Positions 12,343-23,333 of a DNA stretch of 48,432 nt are shown piece by piece; position 1 is the stretch's first letter; each line of letters begins with the position of its first letter. The translations under genes and the position numbers were made by a program. Location of the stretch: positions 1 through 48,432 of the forward strand of contig JABANN010000238.1 of the NCBI GenBank assembly GCA_013115125.1, read 5' to 3'. The notes under the pieces are model-generated. The model was not told the DNA's origin and did no database searches. It was given only the letters and a program-made list of their open reading frames with translations. The stretch comes from Perkinsus olseni. Taxonomy: Eukaryota > Perkinsozoa > Perkinsida.

Positions 12343-13151
12343 TTAAACTGGTGCGGGAGGAGCCACCAGCTCCGCCCGGCATAGCGGACATCGGTAACTT
12401 GCGGTTCGGGAGGAATCGAACCACCTGAGACAAGCAGATCAGAACAGATCCATCCGGTTTCAAAAGAGGAAAATTCACCAACAATACCAAAATGGGGTGA
12501 GGGTACATACCCGGTGATGCATTCATCATGGAAGATATGTCCGCACGTCCTTAGCTTCCGCAAACTGGTTGAAGTTTCCTGGAGATGCTGAAGACGAGAA
12601 GCAAAATGTCGAGCCATGAGATAGCAGTCGAGAGCTGAACCAAAGACTAGCGGAAAGCTTCCTGACAAGCCCGCGTGATTTATAATCCGTCTGGCCAGGC
12701 GCTGGAGACGCTAACTCAGCGAGAATAAGCAGGTCGCTGCTGAGAATGTTCGATTCGCCCGTGCTCACCCCGAGACAGATTGAGCAGTCCTGATCATCAT
12801 CGGCTAGCGAATGCTCGACAACTTCCGTTTGTTCAGCAAGGACGGCCGAGAGATTCTCGGGCGAATTTCGAGACTTCTCTCCTTCACGAGAATACTCACG
12901 GCTCAACCCCTGACTCGACCGATGCACAAGGGAGCAGTGTGTGATCGGATTCACCTTATAGAAAGCGACGCAAGCGATGAACATGAAGATGAGTGTCAAA
13001 ACGCCGCAAAAGGCCATCGCCATTCTTTGATCAGCTCCTGTGAAGTGGTAAGAGTCATCTGAAGAGTAGCGTGCAGGTTGCACCGTGTCAGGTTACTCCT
13101 CTCACCCGCTTCGCCATTGCGATCAGTCTGGTGTACGTAGTAGAAAGACAT
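12343..13151 (-). CDS. Membrane-anchored RING-H2 finger protein (E3 ubiquitin ligase type)
   Basis: Four minus-strand exons, 13151-13106, 13058-12769, 12578-12511 and 12424-12343, join in phase to 161 residues. A short polar N-terminus precedes one hydrophobic helix (FCGVLTLIFMFIACVAF). A basic/acidic linker rich in Ser and Glu follows, ending in an Asp run. The RING-H2 finger is complete: C107-x2-C110, C124, H126, H129, C132, a Trp at 136, then C147-P-L-C150. The protein stops 13 residues later in a Pro/Ala tail. RING-H2 proteins of this form recruit E2-ubiquitin to membrane substrates; the substrate is unknown. The second intron (190 nt) has longer open frames than usual, but skipping it gives the correct finger spacing. 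Confidence 0.88.
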
Positions 13152-13581
13152 TTAGCTTTCCTACAAAACTGTAGGGAAGCTTCCTTACCTGCCGGGGAAC
13201 TACTCTGATCCAGCCAAGGTTTCGGAAACATCAGTTCGGTCCCGAGGACGCCAGTACCCACTCTGACAATCGACGAAGGCATCAAGGCTGCGCTCACGAG
13301 TTCTGCTGTCCGCCAGCTCCAGTTTTGCCGCCAAACTTTTGCGGGTATTATGAATGTTACTTCTTCGCCTTGTCGGAAGGGACAGGCGCAGCAGCGCTTC
13401 GATTTTCGGGCGAGCGAGATTCTTATTACGTGCCGTGACTGGACTGGAATAGATCACGGCATAGGAGTTGCCGAGGGAGCTGCCAGATTTGTATGCAGGA
13501 ACTGGGAGCGAAATTTGAGTGTCCCCGCAGTGGAAACGTAGGCAACTCGAACCTCGCAGTTTACTCGTACGCTCCCATCCG
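13152..13581. promoter_or_regulatory. Divergent intergenic region between RING and FKBP genes
   Basis: These 430 bp lie between two genes transcribed away from each other and must contain both promoters. A minus-strand open frame crosses it, but it has no ATG start and mirrors the FKBP coding strand at one end. I could not identify a TATA box or another defined element. Confidence 0.45.
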
Positions 13582-14898
13582 ATGTTCTGGGCCGAAAAGA
13601 TCGTTCCTGGCAAGCCGACCGAGATCAGCTCCGAGGCGCTCGAAGGCGCCACTCTGGAGCTTCTCAGCGTCGTCCTTTCGGGCTCCCACCATAAGGCTCA
13701 GCTCCTAGTGTCCACTGATGGCGAGGAGAAGTTCATGGTGGCCCGTCTGAGCGATGCTCATCCGAACGTCCAGTTGGGCCTCGAGTTCGAAGAGGACGTG
13801 ACTTTCTACGCTGAGGGTAATAAGGCTGGCCGAAGGTCTGCTGTCGGAGGGACGGCTGTTCAGGCGGAGAGATCACGATCTCTGGTAACATCGTGCTTCC
13901 CGAGGGAATGGAGGAAGATGAGGAAGAGGAGGATAGCGATCTTGACGAGAATATCGAGGGTCCCATCCCTGTGGCCATGGTACTGGCGGAGTGCACTGGA
14001 GTTGTAGTTCTTAAAGGGGTTGGGCCTTAGGAATCCGAGGGCGAGGAGTCCGAAGATGAGGAGGAGGAAGAGGCGGGCAAGATCGAGGAGATCACTGAGA
14101 AGCCTATTGCTGGTACGTACACGAGCGGGTGGTCGGCTGGTTGGCGTATGCGTCTGACGAACGCGAGGACGAAGGTTCGGTCTAGATTTGAGAAATTCCT
14201 TATGCCCGTGCAGGCCCCAAGAAGACCGCTGTTGAGGAGACGAAGCCTCAGCAGAAGAGCCCCGCCAAAAAGACTGCTGAGAAGAAGCCCGAGGTGAAGG
14301 AGGTCAAGAAGACCATCGAAAAGAAGGAGGAGCCCAAGAAGCAGCCCGAGCAGAAAAAGCAACAACAGAAGGAGGAGCCTGTTGTACGCACTAAGACTTT
14401 GGCCGGTGGTCTCAAGTATGAGGTCATCCGTCCCGGTCATGGTGGCACTCCCTGCCCCGCCGGGAAGGTTGCCAAGGTGAGGATGATACAGGTCTCAGCG
14501 CAATAGGGATGCCCCTGTGGTAGGTGAAGTACGCTGGTCGCTTGGCGAAGAACGGAAAGCAGTTCGATAAGGGCTCCATCAACTTCCGTGTGGGAATGGG
14601 TGAAGTCATTAAGGGATGGGACATGTCCGTGAAGGGCATGCAGGTCGGCGAGGTGAGTTCGGGATTGTGTGGTAGAGGCAGCACGCATCCGCATGTTTTT
14701 CACAGGTCCGTAAGCTGTTCGTTCCTGCCCATCTCGCCTATGGCCGTGGTGGTGCTCCTCCCGCCATTCCCCCGAATGCCGATCTTGTCTTCGATATGGA
14801 GCTCCTCAACATCCAAGGTAGTTCTCTAGTGGCACTGAATCAGTCCTCTTCAAGCGCCCTTACTCTCAGGTGGTAAGAAGAAGGGTGGTCGCCGTTAA
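13582..14898 (+). CDS. Nucleoplasmin-like FKBP peptidyl-prolyl isomerase
   Basis: Exons 13582-13816, 13864-13979, 14031-14112, 14214-14476, 14524-14652, 14706-14817 and 14870-14898 give 321 residues in phase. It begins [11 protein letters not shown], the hallmark of nucleoplasmin-type N-terminal domains, with [12 protein letters not shown] near residues 74-86. An acidic Glu/Asp run follows (about 95-140), then a Lys-rich segment (about 145-205), and a C-terminal FKBP fold with [11 protein letters not shown] and [20 protein letters not shown]. The tail is Gly/Lys/Arg-rich. Family members (fungal Fpr3/4, insect FKBP39) are nuclear histone chaperones and proline isomerases, so a chromatin or nucleolar role is likely. 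Introns are 46-101 nt. Confidence 0.95.
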
Positions 14899-15327
14899 GT
14901 AGGATGGCTACTTTTGCTACGGCCAAACGTTAAAACTTCTGTTTCTAAACTCATCTGAGTGTTGCGTTCCAAGTTCATGGACCAGTGAATTCATCTTTTG
15001 CATCGCGACCTTGTACGAGTTTGGACCCGTTATGGTAGCCTCTGCGACGGTGACTCTGTCGAATGATGATTTATCGATGGTATCACGATCAGTGGCAGGG
15101 AGCCATTCGAGAACTGGTCTTTACACAGTCCGGTAATCGTGAGTGTGAACCTCGGTGGTCCTCCACTACCCCTATGTCTCATGTATGTATAAAAGATGCA
15201 TATGAAGCCATAGTGGCGGCTGAGGACAACTGACTTGCCAACTGGAAGAGGTCTCTCGTCCACCGGAGTGATCGGGCGGCGGGATATGTCGTTCTCGATG
15301 ATACTCCCGCATGTACTCGACATGAGC

Positions 15328-18300
15328 TCACCATTCAGAAACGATTGAAACGTTATCCACCAACATGGAATCCATCATCCCGTCAATTCTTTCCTTCTTT
15401 CCTCCGCTGCGACTTCCGCAGCCCAGGATCAAGCGTACTGATTGCAGAGGCATATGGAACACGAACGCTGGAAAGCCGTACTTTTTCCTTATAGCAAGTC
15501 TGTTTGGGGTAATCTCGACGCATTCGTCCTCCTCGATGAATCCGAGAGCCTCGTCCAGTGTGAAAGGTTTATGCGGCGGTAAAACCTCTTTTATTTCTTT
15601 GTTTTTCCGCCGTATCTCCTGCTCCCTCTTACCTGATTGACTGCACTGAAGACTGCAACGCACTTCAGCCTACCTCTCGTGGGGTTCATGTCAAGCTCCT
15701 GATCACCATTGTGAACTCCGATGATTTGGCCGATGTAAACTTGATCGTTCGGCTTCACGAATAGTGTACCTGGCATTCGCCTTAGAGAAGATCCCGCGAG
15801 TGATCGAGCCATAATCTTCACCTTTATGGGACATGTGAATGAGGTCGTGCTCTGTACAGACGCCCTGGCCGGCAGAGATAAGAACCTGATACGGCAAAGA
15901 TGACGACGGATCGTACCAGCACGGGGTACCTTGTCGCGACTAGACGGAATAGACTTCTGCCATTTCTTGAAGCCGACTAATGTGGACATCATCACTGCTT
16001 TGCCTTGCGACTTTTCGCGGACATAGGTTCTGAACCCCTGAGGAGTTCACGTCTAGCTCCACATGGTGTGTCTACTCTAGCCCGACTTACCATCAAATTC
16101 CTTGAGCTGATGACAGCCTTCAAAAGCGATTCATTACCCTTCTGTGGCAGCAGCTCAGAGAGCTCACCTCCCCGCGATGATAACTTGTCCGCGAAGATAC
16201 TAGCCAGCTCGTTCTCCGCGAGGATCACAACCTGACATTCTCGAACTCCGCTGGGGGACACAACCAGCCAACGATCAAAGCAAAAAAAAATTCAGATCAG
16301 GACCAAAAATTCAGGTCGGAGGTCGTCTAGGAGCTCATGATCCATCGGCAGAACGGGGATGAACCAGAGCACCGGGCGAAGATCCCGAGGGGCATTGAGA
16401 ACCTGGAGTCATCACTGCCTGATGCCTACCTCCTCGTAAGGCTCCTGCTTCTCCCCATCCACTACTCTTGTCACAACTGTCGGCTGACTCACAGTCATTT
16501 CAAAACCCTCGAAAAGAAACGCATGGTGAAGCATCAGACGCAACAGTAGTACTTCCCGGCGCATTTGCTCGGCTAATATCGAGAGCTGGAGCTCTCCTCG
16601 ACCCTTAACAATGAGACCGTCCTTCTCTGGTGTCCTCTCAGCCTAACAATGATAATCAGTTTCAGAGATACTATGCAAGCGCATGACTCTCTATTGATAT
16701 ATGAAGTATAATCTATATTGTTATGCAGACCGTACCATGAATACATAGTATGATGATTATGAGTAGCTATTTGAGGACTATGACAGTATCAAGCTCATTT
16801 GATCCTGCCGGGGCCCTTTAGGCCCTTCCCTCATCAGCGAGCTCGAATACAGTATGACCTTAATGGCCACGTTATTAGTGGTCTCTCGGACGAGTCTCTT
16901 CCACATCGCTTCAATGGTGAGGAATTTACCATCCTTTCCAGCCAATGGGCTAGTGTTCACAGACAACTTCAGCGACATAACCGGAGGATCTGACGGAGAC
17001 AGATAACTCATCTCAGATGCTATAGCTGCATTCTCGGGTCCTGCCAACATCTATCGTCCAGAATTACACTCTGATTTGCTCTCGATGAAATTGAAGAGCT
17101 GTCAAACCCTTACAGCACAACATGCCAGTTCGTCCGCCTTACCGATTGGGATGCTTGGGATAGGCTCAACGTCTTGAGCCGAGCATATGGTGTCCGCAAC
17201 AGAAGGTACGATATTGCCGCCGAGAGTGGCCGCCACGATATCGCCGGTCGAAGCAGACTTCACAATCTGAATACAGTAAGTAAATAATTTCATAAACACA
17301 TAATCCAGACGCACCCATAAAAACAGAGACCATTTGAAAGATTGGGGACTATTAACGATATCCAGTATACTGAAGTAGACCAAAACCTACTTCTCGGTTG
17401 AGCCCCTTCATGACAGTAAGCTCCCGAACCTTCTCTTTCCCGACTATGTTGCCATCAGAAGACTTGATGTAGACCTACTCAAACCTACACGATGCCACCT
17501 CATGACTGCTGAATATTACCAGGTCCCCCTTCTTGATACTGCCCGAGTAAATCTTGCCTGTGCTGGTCCAAGAAAGGTTCATAGTGGACGGGGGCTGAGA
17601 CGCGGCAATACGATGCTCAACCCAATCGGTCAACACAAATGCAGGAAAAACTCTTTCTGCTTCGTCGCGAAACGTCATGCAGAAAGGTGAGACGAAGGTA
17701 AGCCGTTTACCTTCTCGACAGTCGTTACAAGCATAGAAAACTTGTCACCGTTCTGTTCGGCACGCGTCTCGATCGGTGGCTTGATAAGGTCCACTATGGC
17801 GTCCAGTACGCAGTAACTGAGGGAGCAGGCAGTCCAGCACATCCAACGCTCAACCCTCCTCTCCCACCAGTTCCGCCTTCGGCTCTCATCCTTGATGTGA
17901 TCGTAGTCCGTTACCGCCCATCCGTCTCTCGCACTGGCGTATATAGTCTGATAATCCAGCTGCTGCTCTGTAGCGTTGAGGGAACAGAACAGATCGAATA
18001 TCTGCCAACGACGTACCCTCTCCTTCTCCATCGAAAGCTCGCCCCGTGAGACGATTCACGAACCACTACTCCGCTAATTGAGCACGCGGTCACACAGCTC
18101 AAATTCAAGTGTACAGCCGATCGGATGCATCGCTGATGAGCGATCGAGTATCTCTTTAGGGTTGGACAGACTGCCGCTCGGCTCACTTCGGTCTCTATCT
18201 GATCTTGACTCCGATCTGTCGTCCTATCAGCCTTATTGATGACGACCATGGGCTGGACATGCGGTAATGCCAATGCCTTTTGAAGAACGAACCTATTGAA

Positions 18301-19065
18301 GGAAGCATCAAGGTAGCCTTCCTCTACGGCGCCTGAACAATTTCCCGAGGCATCGTCGTCCAGTAACGAGATAATGGCCAGCACAGTACAACGAAGGCGA
18401 TCAACATGGTGAGAAGATCTCCACCTAGATTACTTCGTTTGTGTCCGTGGACCTTGAACGATATCCACAAGTAGCACGACACCGTCAACCATACTCATCA
18501 CCCGCTCAACCTCACCACCGAAGTCAGCATGACCCGGTGTATCAACAATGTTGAGGACATGACCTGAGTAAAGGCCTTTAGTTTTAATCTATCCCCAACA
18601 ACTGTTTCCACCCACCCTTCCACTCCAGCCTTGTGACCTTGGACAGGATAGTGATGCCTCGCTCCATCTCCAGCTCATTACAGTCCATCGAACCACTCAT
18701 CTTGTCGCCATCTGGTAGAACGCATGGCAGGGGATACGCGGGTCAATCACTCGGAAGATCACAGCGGTGTGACTATCTCAGTAGTCCGTGAAAGTATCGA
18801 CCGTTTAAAGTACCTTGCAAAGTCTGCCTCAACAGCGTATCCACCAAGGTAGTTTTGCCGTGATCGACATGTGCAATTATCGCTACATTTCGAATTTTGT
18901 CGAGCGGGACCTGACCAGAGCACTCGCGAAGTTCCGACGCATCGAGCAGCTCACTGCTTCTCCCGAAGAGAACCCCCGGGTCGCAGCTGATACACCAAGG
19001 AGGGGCCGTGCAATTGATCGAGAGACTGGCCAGACCCATCGGCTACCGGTCGCGAGGGCCATCAT
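15328..19065 (-). CDS. typA: TypA/BipA translational GTPase with mitochondrial-type presequence
   Basis: Seventeen minus-strand exons join in phase to 715 residues: 19065-18955, 18910-18814, 18711-18616, 18563-18434, 18292-18187, 18001-17711, 17615-17520, 17474-17391, 17266-17143, 16989-16859, 16642-16553, 16507-16430, 16231-16091, 16037-15930, 15885-15822, 15769-15674, 15632-15328. GTPase motifs: AHVDHGKTT (G1), MERGITI (G2), [18 protein letters not shown] (G3), NKAD at 164-167 (G4), ASA near 203 (G5). The BipA-specific C-terminus is present: [44 protein letters not shown] and [11 protein letters not shown]. BipA acts on bacterial-type ribosomes. The first exon encodes a basic, acid-free presequence with Arg-Gly-Phe-Ser-Ser near residue 34, typical of mitochondrial import and cleavage. 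A plastid role is possible but less supported. The segment around residues 205-310 is the most diverged, and the exon starting at 17615 is the least certain. Confidence 0.93.
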
Positions 19066-19512
19066 CGAAGAAAAAACCGTAAAGGACAACTTTGTTTTGA
19101 CCCCACTTCTTCAACACTACCGATATCCTGGATCGGTCGACCCTGGTACACGACAAATTCCACTAAAAGTCTACTCGCCGCCGAGCGCCAAACCTGTACG
19201 AGATACCAGGTTGACTAAGGTACGCACTTTCCAGCCCAGTCCGTCCTGTAAAGCCCCTGAGTAGAGCGCTGACCACGACCCTTTTATTAACACTGCGGAC
19301 ACGACACTAAGAGGATTGAAACCTTCTCCTCAACTGCAGGCGAGACTTGAATCGGCGCCGGTGGCCACCGTATGTTGTCATCTAGTAGCAAGTAGCGGTG
19401 GTCGTAATGCAATTATAATAGAGCCATCTAACTTAGACACCGTCAGAAGAGCATGTTCTGATAAAATACAGTAGCTGCTAAAGCCAATGGTCATAGACCA
19501 TAGACATCAGAT

Positions 19513-20472
19513 CTACTGCATCTTAATACTACCCTTGCTGCTGGAGGCGAGGAAGTCGGACCACTGCTGCATGGGGCTCTGGGCGGGCAGCTGCTCCATC
19601 CAGAGATCAGGAGTCAGATAACCGTAAGTGGCCTGGAGAGCGTTGAAGGTAGCCTTAAGGAAGTTACCCTTAGTTCTGGTGTGACCAGTACTGCAGGTGA
19701 AGCAATCCTTAATACCGGCGAAGGAGATGAGCTTCTTGGAAGCGGGAGCACCGACGATATGGGTACCACGAGGGGCGGGGATAAGACGGACAGCAACGGA
19801 ACCGCACTTGCCAGTGACCTTCATGGGCACGGTATGGGGCTCACCGAGCTTGTTACCCCAGTAGCCACGACGGACAGGGATGAGAGAGAGCTTGGCGGCC
19901 ATGATAGCACCACGGATGGCGGTGGCGACCTCCTTAGCGGCCTTAACACCGAGACCGACGTGACCGTTCTCATCACCGATGGCGACGAAGGCCTTGAAAC
20001 GAGTACGCTGACCGGCAGTGGTCTGCTTCTGGACAGGCATGATCTTCATGACCTACAAAGAGAGAGACAGTAGGAATAAATACTGATAATGAGGCAGCTA
20101 GCATTACCTCCTCCTTAAGGACGCCAGGGGCGAAGAGCATGTCAACGATCTGGTACTCCTTGATGGGAAGAGAGTGAAGATAGACCTCCTCAATAGAGGT
20201 GATCTTGTTCTCTTTTACTAAACGGCCGAGCTTGGTGTAGGGGACCCACTCCTTCTCGCCTCCCTTTCCCTTGCGGCCCTTGCCCTTTCCTCCCTTTCCC
20301 TTGCCCTTGCCCTTTCCCTTGCCCTTGCCGCCGAAACCAGTGCCGAATCCACCGCGATCTAAAAACAACAATAAATGAGACACTCAGCCATAACGCCAAG
20401 ACCACGGCAGACGTAAAGAAGCCCTCCGACGATCGCTAGAGCGGCGTCTCTCCCTAGATTATTACCTGCCAT
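19513..20472 (-). CDS. RPS2: 40S ribosomal protein uS5 (RPS2)
   Basis: Exons 20472-20466, 20358-20108 and 20052-19513 give 265 residues; the first exon holds only Met-Ala and one base. After a Gly-rich start come repeated Gly-Lys dipeptides (about residues 13-35), where animal and yeast proteins have Arg-Gly repeats. The conserved core follows: [80 protein letters not shown] and YLTPDLW. It is a small-subunit protein near the mRNA entry channel and decoding centre, acting in cytosolic ribosomes. Codon choice here is more biased to C/G-ending codons than in neighbours, as expected for a highly expressed gene. Confidence 0.98.
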
Positions 20473-20526
20473 GAGTTAAGGTTTATGATGGAATTATACC
20501 TCCTCCAGGGCCGGCGCGCGCCTATT

Positions 20527-20544
20527 ATCGATCACGTGATCGAT
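20527..20544. promoter_or_regulatory. 18-bp perfect palindrome with CACGTG core upstream of RPS2
   Basis: The sequence ATCGATCACGTGATCGAT reads identically on both strands. It lies 55 bp upstream of the RPS2 start codon, within the likely core promoter. CACGTG is the E-box/G-box bound by bHLH-type factors in other eukaryotes; its use here is inference. Confidence 0.6.
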
Positions 20545-20778
20545 TTCACACAGCGGCTCTGGCCGATCAGCGCACTTAGCGCATTGCGATGACGCTGCTT
20601 GCACAGATCAGTAGTTCACCATTTCGTAGCCGCCGTAATGGATCAAACCATCCAGCCGAGTTATTAAGCTTTGATGTGCGAGCTGGTATGCCCCGAAAAG
20701 CTTCAAGTAACTAGAGCCTGGTTCAATCCCCACTCCCGGGGTTTCTCCCACGCACTAACAACTAAACAAACAGCTCAC

Positions 20779-23333
20779 TCATAACTCGTCTCGATGGTTA
20801 CTTTCCGAAACACCAATAGTGATAAAGTTGGCCTCCACCCACTGCAGGACTTTTGTCATGTTAGTCGTGTCATACATGGGGTAGCTGGTGAGGACCTTAC
20901 CCTCCGTCGCGAAGAAGCTCGGATATCCTTCGCTGTGCGCACTCAAGATACTCGGGACGTCGTTGTTGGCTGCATCCATCATGAACAGCCGTACAGCATT
21001 AGATGCAGCGAGGGCCTCAGCAAGAGGGCGCAGGACATGCCAGATAAAGGTAATGCAATGGACGCACCAAGGAGCGTAGAGCAGCAGGAGGTGTAGCTTG
21101 GTCGGGGCCGAAGGGGTCGCCATGAATTCTGATATCGACCCGCCCGTCAGGGCTTCTATCATTGGATGTATCTGATGCAGAGATGATAAACGTCAAGTTG
21201 AATTGATCATTGACCGGCAGGTCCTGTCAGGGGAGCTTCACACCTCTTTCGCCGCTTCTCCGGCTTCCTCGGCCGTTTGGCTGACTCGCAAGGGAGGGAC
21301 TTCTTCACGAACAACGGCAACGACGAAGTCTGCGACAGCGTCCGTTAAAGAGCCGTCCTCGGTGAGCATAGACTCGTGCTTGGTGTCGGTGAAGGGATCA
21401 TACGACAGGACCTGAGGAGCACTTCCAAGGGCAGCGGATGGAGTCGCGAACTGTGATGGCGGACCTGAGTTGGCCCAGATGTGGTACTAAGCCCATACCA
21501 CTGGTTGAACATAACTTGAACGCCGTGGAAGAGCTCCCATGCCTCCGAGACCTGACCAGGGGGCATCTTCGAAGACAACATGAACACTACCGGTCTTACT
21601 GGTGATAGCTGATCGGTTTCATTGTTGACTCGCCAGAGGCCAACCTCGGAGCTGGCGACTCTAGGCACTATCACTGTGAGTATGTCGGAGACCCCCTCGA
21701 TTTCGAAATCTGAAATGCCTTCGCTGTGGATGGAACCCAAGACCTGACCCACCCGTCGACAGTCGCTTCCATAACGACTCGCGCAATTCATCCCGAGCAT
21801 ACGCAATCTCCTGTATCTCAGGGACCCATTCGTCCCATATGCTTATCGAGGACAGCCCTTCAGAAGCAGGGTCGAATTTTCTCAGACTCTCTCGCGCAGA
21901 CTCAACATCAACCGCGACGAGTAAAAACACGACCAAGGGGAACCCTCCCGAGACATAACGATGGACGCGCTGTGGATCAAACACTGTGACCTGACGCTGA
22001 GCTGGTCGAGAGCAGCGCTAGGAGGAGCGCTCACTCTCTCCAAGGTATGACGGTCCAAGAACAACCTCCCAGCCATCTTGACGTCCTCGAGCTCATCATC
22101 AGGACGCACTGTCGGGAACTGTACCACGAGCCCGCTAGATGTGCAGAAGAGTGCTTCGTCTTCTGTGGTCCGGTTCGAATCCAGAGCATAGTAGACGCGA
22201 GTGTCGGCGTAATCTACAGGGAAGGGGAGAGGCTGAGCCGCGGTGTTGAGCGATACTGCACACTCACCTCCTAGGTCGTTTACCATGTTCCAAAGGGTAC
22301 CCGTCTGCTCCTTCAGAACAGCGATCACCCCAACTGGGGGGTCAAGGCGGTCCTCGGCGCAGAAGGACCCCTCAGTAGGAGGGGAGGGCTCCAATTGAAT
22401 GGGACTGTGGGAGATCGTGAAGATCAACCAGGGGTGGATGAACTCTGGCGTTCTGAAGTTGAGGTTGAACCTGCGCTGGAGGGATCGAAATGACGGCACT
22501 GGGTATCGAACTCTGGGCCTACACATGTTTGTAACCACGAACGTAGAAGTGAATGGCAGGATAGTCATCGACGTCCTCCTGCTGCAGAACTGCTTCATTC
22601 ACTTTTTGACTACCATCCGCTCTCAGAAGGACCAGAGGATTATCAGGCTCGTCTAAAGCGTCCTGAACGACGATCGTATCCCAGCTGAGCAGCGCTACCC
22701 CCCAAAAAGAGGTCCAGCGCTACGGTGCTCGCTCAGAGGACAGAGTTCACCCTCTTCGAATGGGGAATCCCGAAATCGCAGAGTACACGGTCTTTGAGAA
22801 TCCTATCCGTCCCTGTTGGGAGTTACTGTTGTTGGGTTTTACAGTGTACACCAAAGCCACGACCCGATGTCTTCAAAAGCCGTGGAAAGGGTAATAAGTC
22901 TCACCAGATCGTCAGAGTCTGTTCCTTCATACATAGGAGTAAGATCCGGCGGCAACATCCTCGCTGCATCTCGGACCTGCACTGAAGATTCCACCGTCCC
23001 AATTGAAACCCCGGAATCCAAAGCATCGATCGGGCTTCAGTGTGCAATTGAGTGCGTAAATCTATTCGATCCGGGCCTCAGAATATCTCAGTCTGCGATA
23101 GAGGATTCCCATGTGAACTGCGGCTTTGAAGACAATACGTCAAACGAGTCTCTGGCACTCACCGCTCGTGCAGCCATGGTGCAGATATTACCGCACCATT
23201 TCGAGCCGAAAAGTGCAAGGACGAAGTCATTGCTACGGAGCACGGCATCGAATTCACCCAAGCCCTTCGCTTTCAGGAATCCCGTCGCGTTGGCTTCCAG
23301 TGAGAAAAGGAGGAGGAGAGGGGACAAATACAT
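20779..23333 (-). CDS. Protein-disulfide-isomerase-like ER protein ending in RDEL
   Basis: The first exon (23333-23163) starts MYLSPLLLLFSLEANA, a signal peptide, then a thioredoxin-like strand (FVLALFGSKWCGNIC). Internal exons carry thioredoxin-fold pieces: DDYPAIHFYVRGYK near 22.53 kb, HPWLIFTIS near 22.4 kb, and VFDPQRVHRYVSGGFPLVVF near 21.95 kb. The last two exons are firm: 21411-21244 (acidic, ending EAGEAAKE) and 21171-20779. The latter holds LYAPWCVHC, EGYPSFF and a C-terminal RDEL, an ER-retrieval signal of KDEL type. The layout a-b-b'-a' resembles PDI, which makes and shuffles disulfides in the ER lumen. The first domain's active site is atypical (C-x3-C as read), and the exon after it could not be placed, so the middle is incomplete. 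It lies on the same strand as RPS2, 300 bp upstream. Confidence 0.8.

Noticed and set aside
13200-13652. 150-codon minus-strand frame between the RING and FKBP genes
   Set aside because: No ATG start, overlaps the FKBP first exon on the other strand, composition of a shadow.
15030-15323. 97-codon minus-strand frame just after TypA
   Set aside because: No recognisable composition or partner exons; it lies in the probable 3' UTR of TypA.
17911-18384. Long minus-strand frame inside TypA
   Set aside because: Two stretches are introns read through; GTPase motifs align only after splicing.
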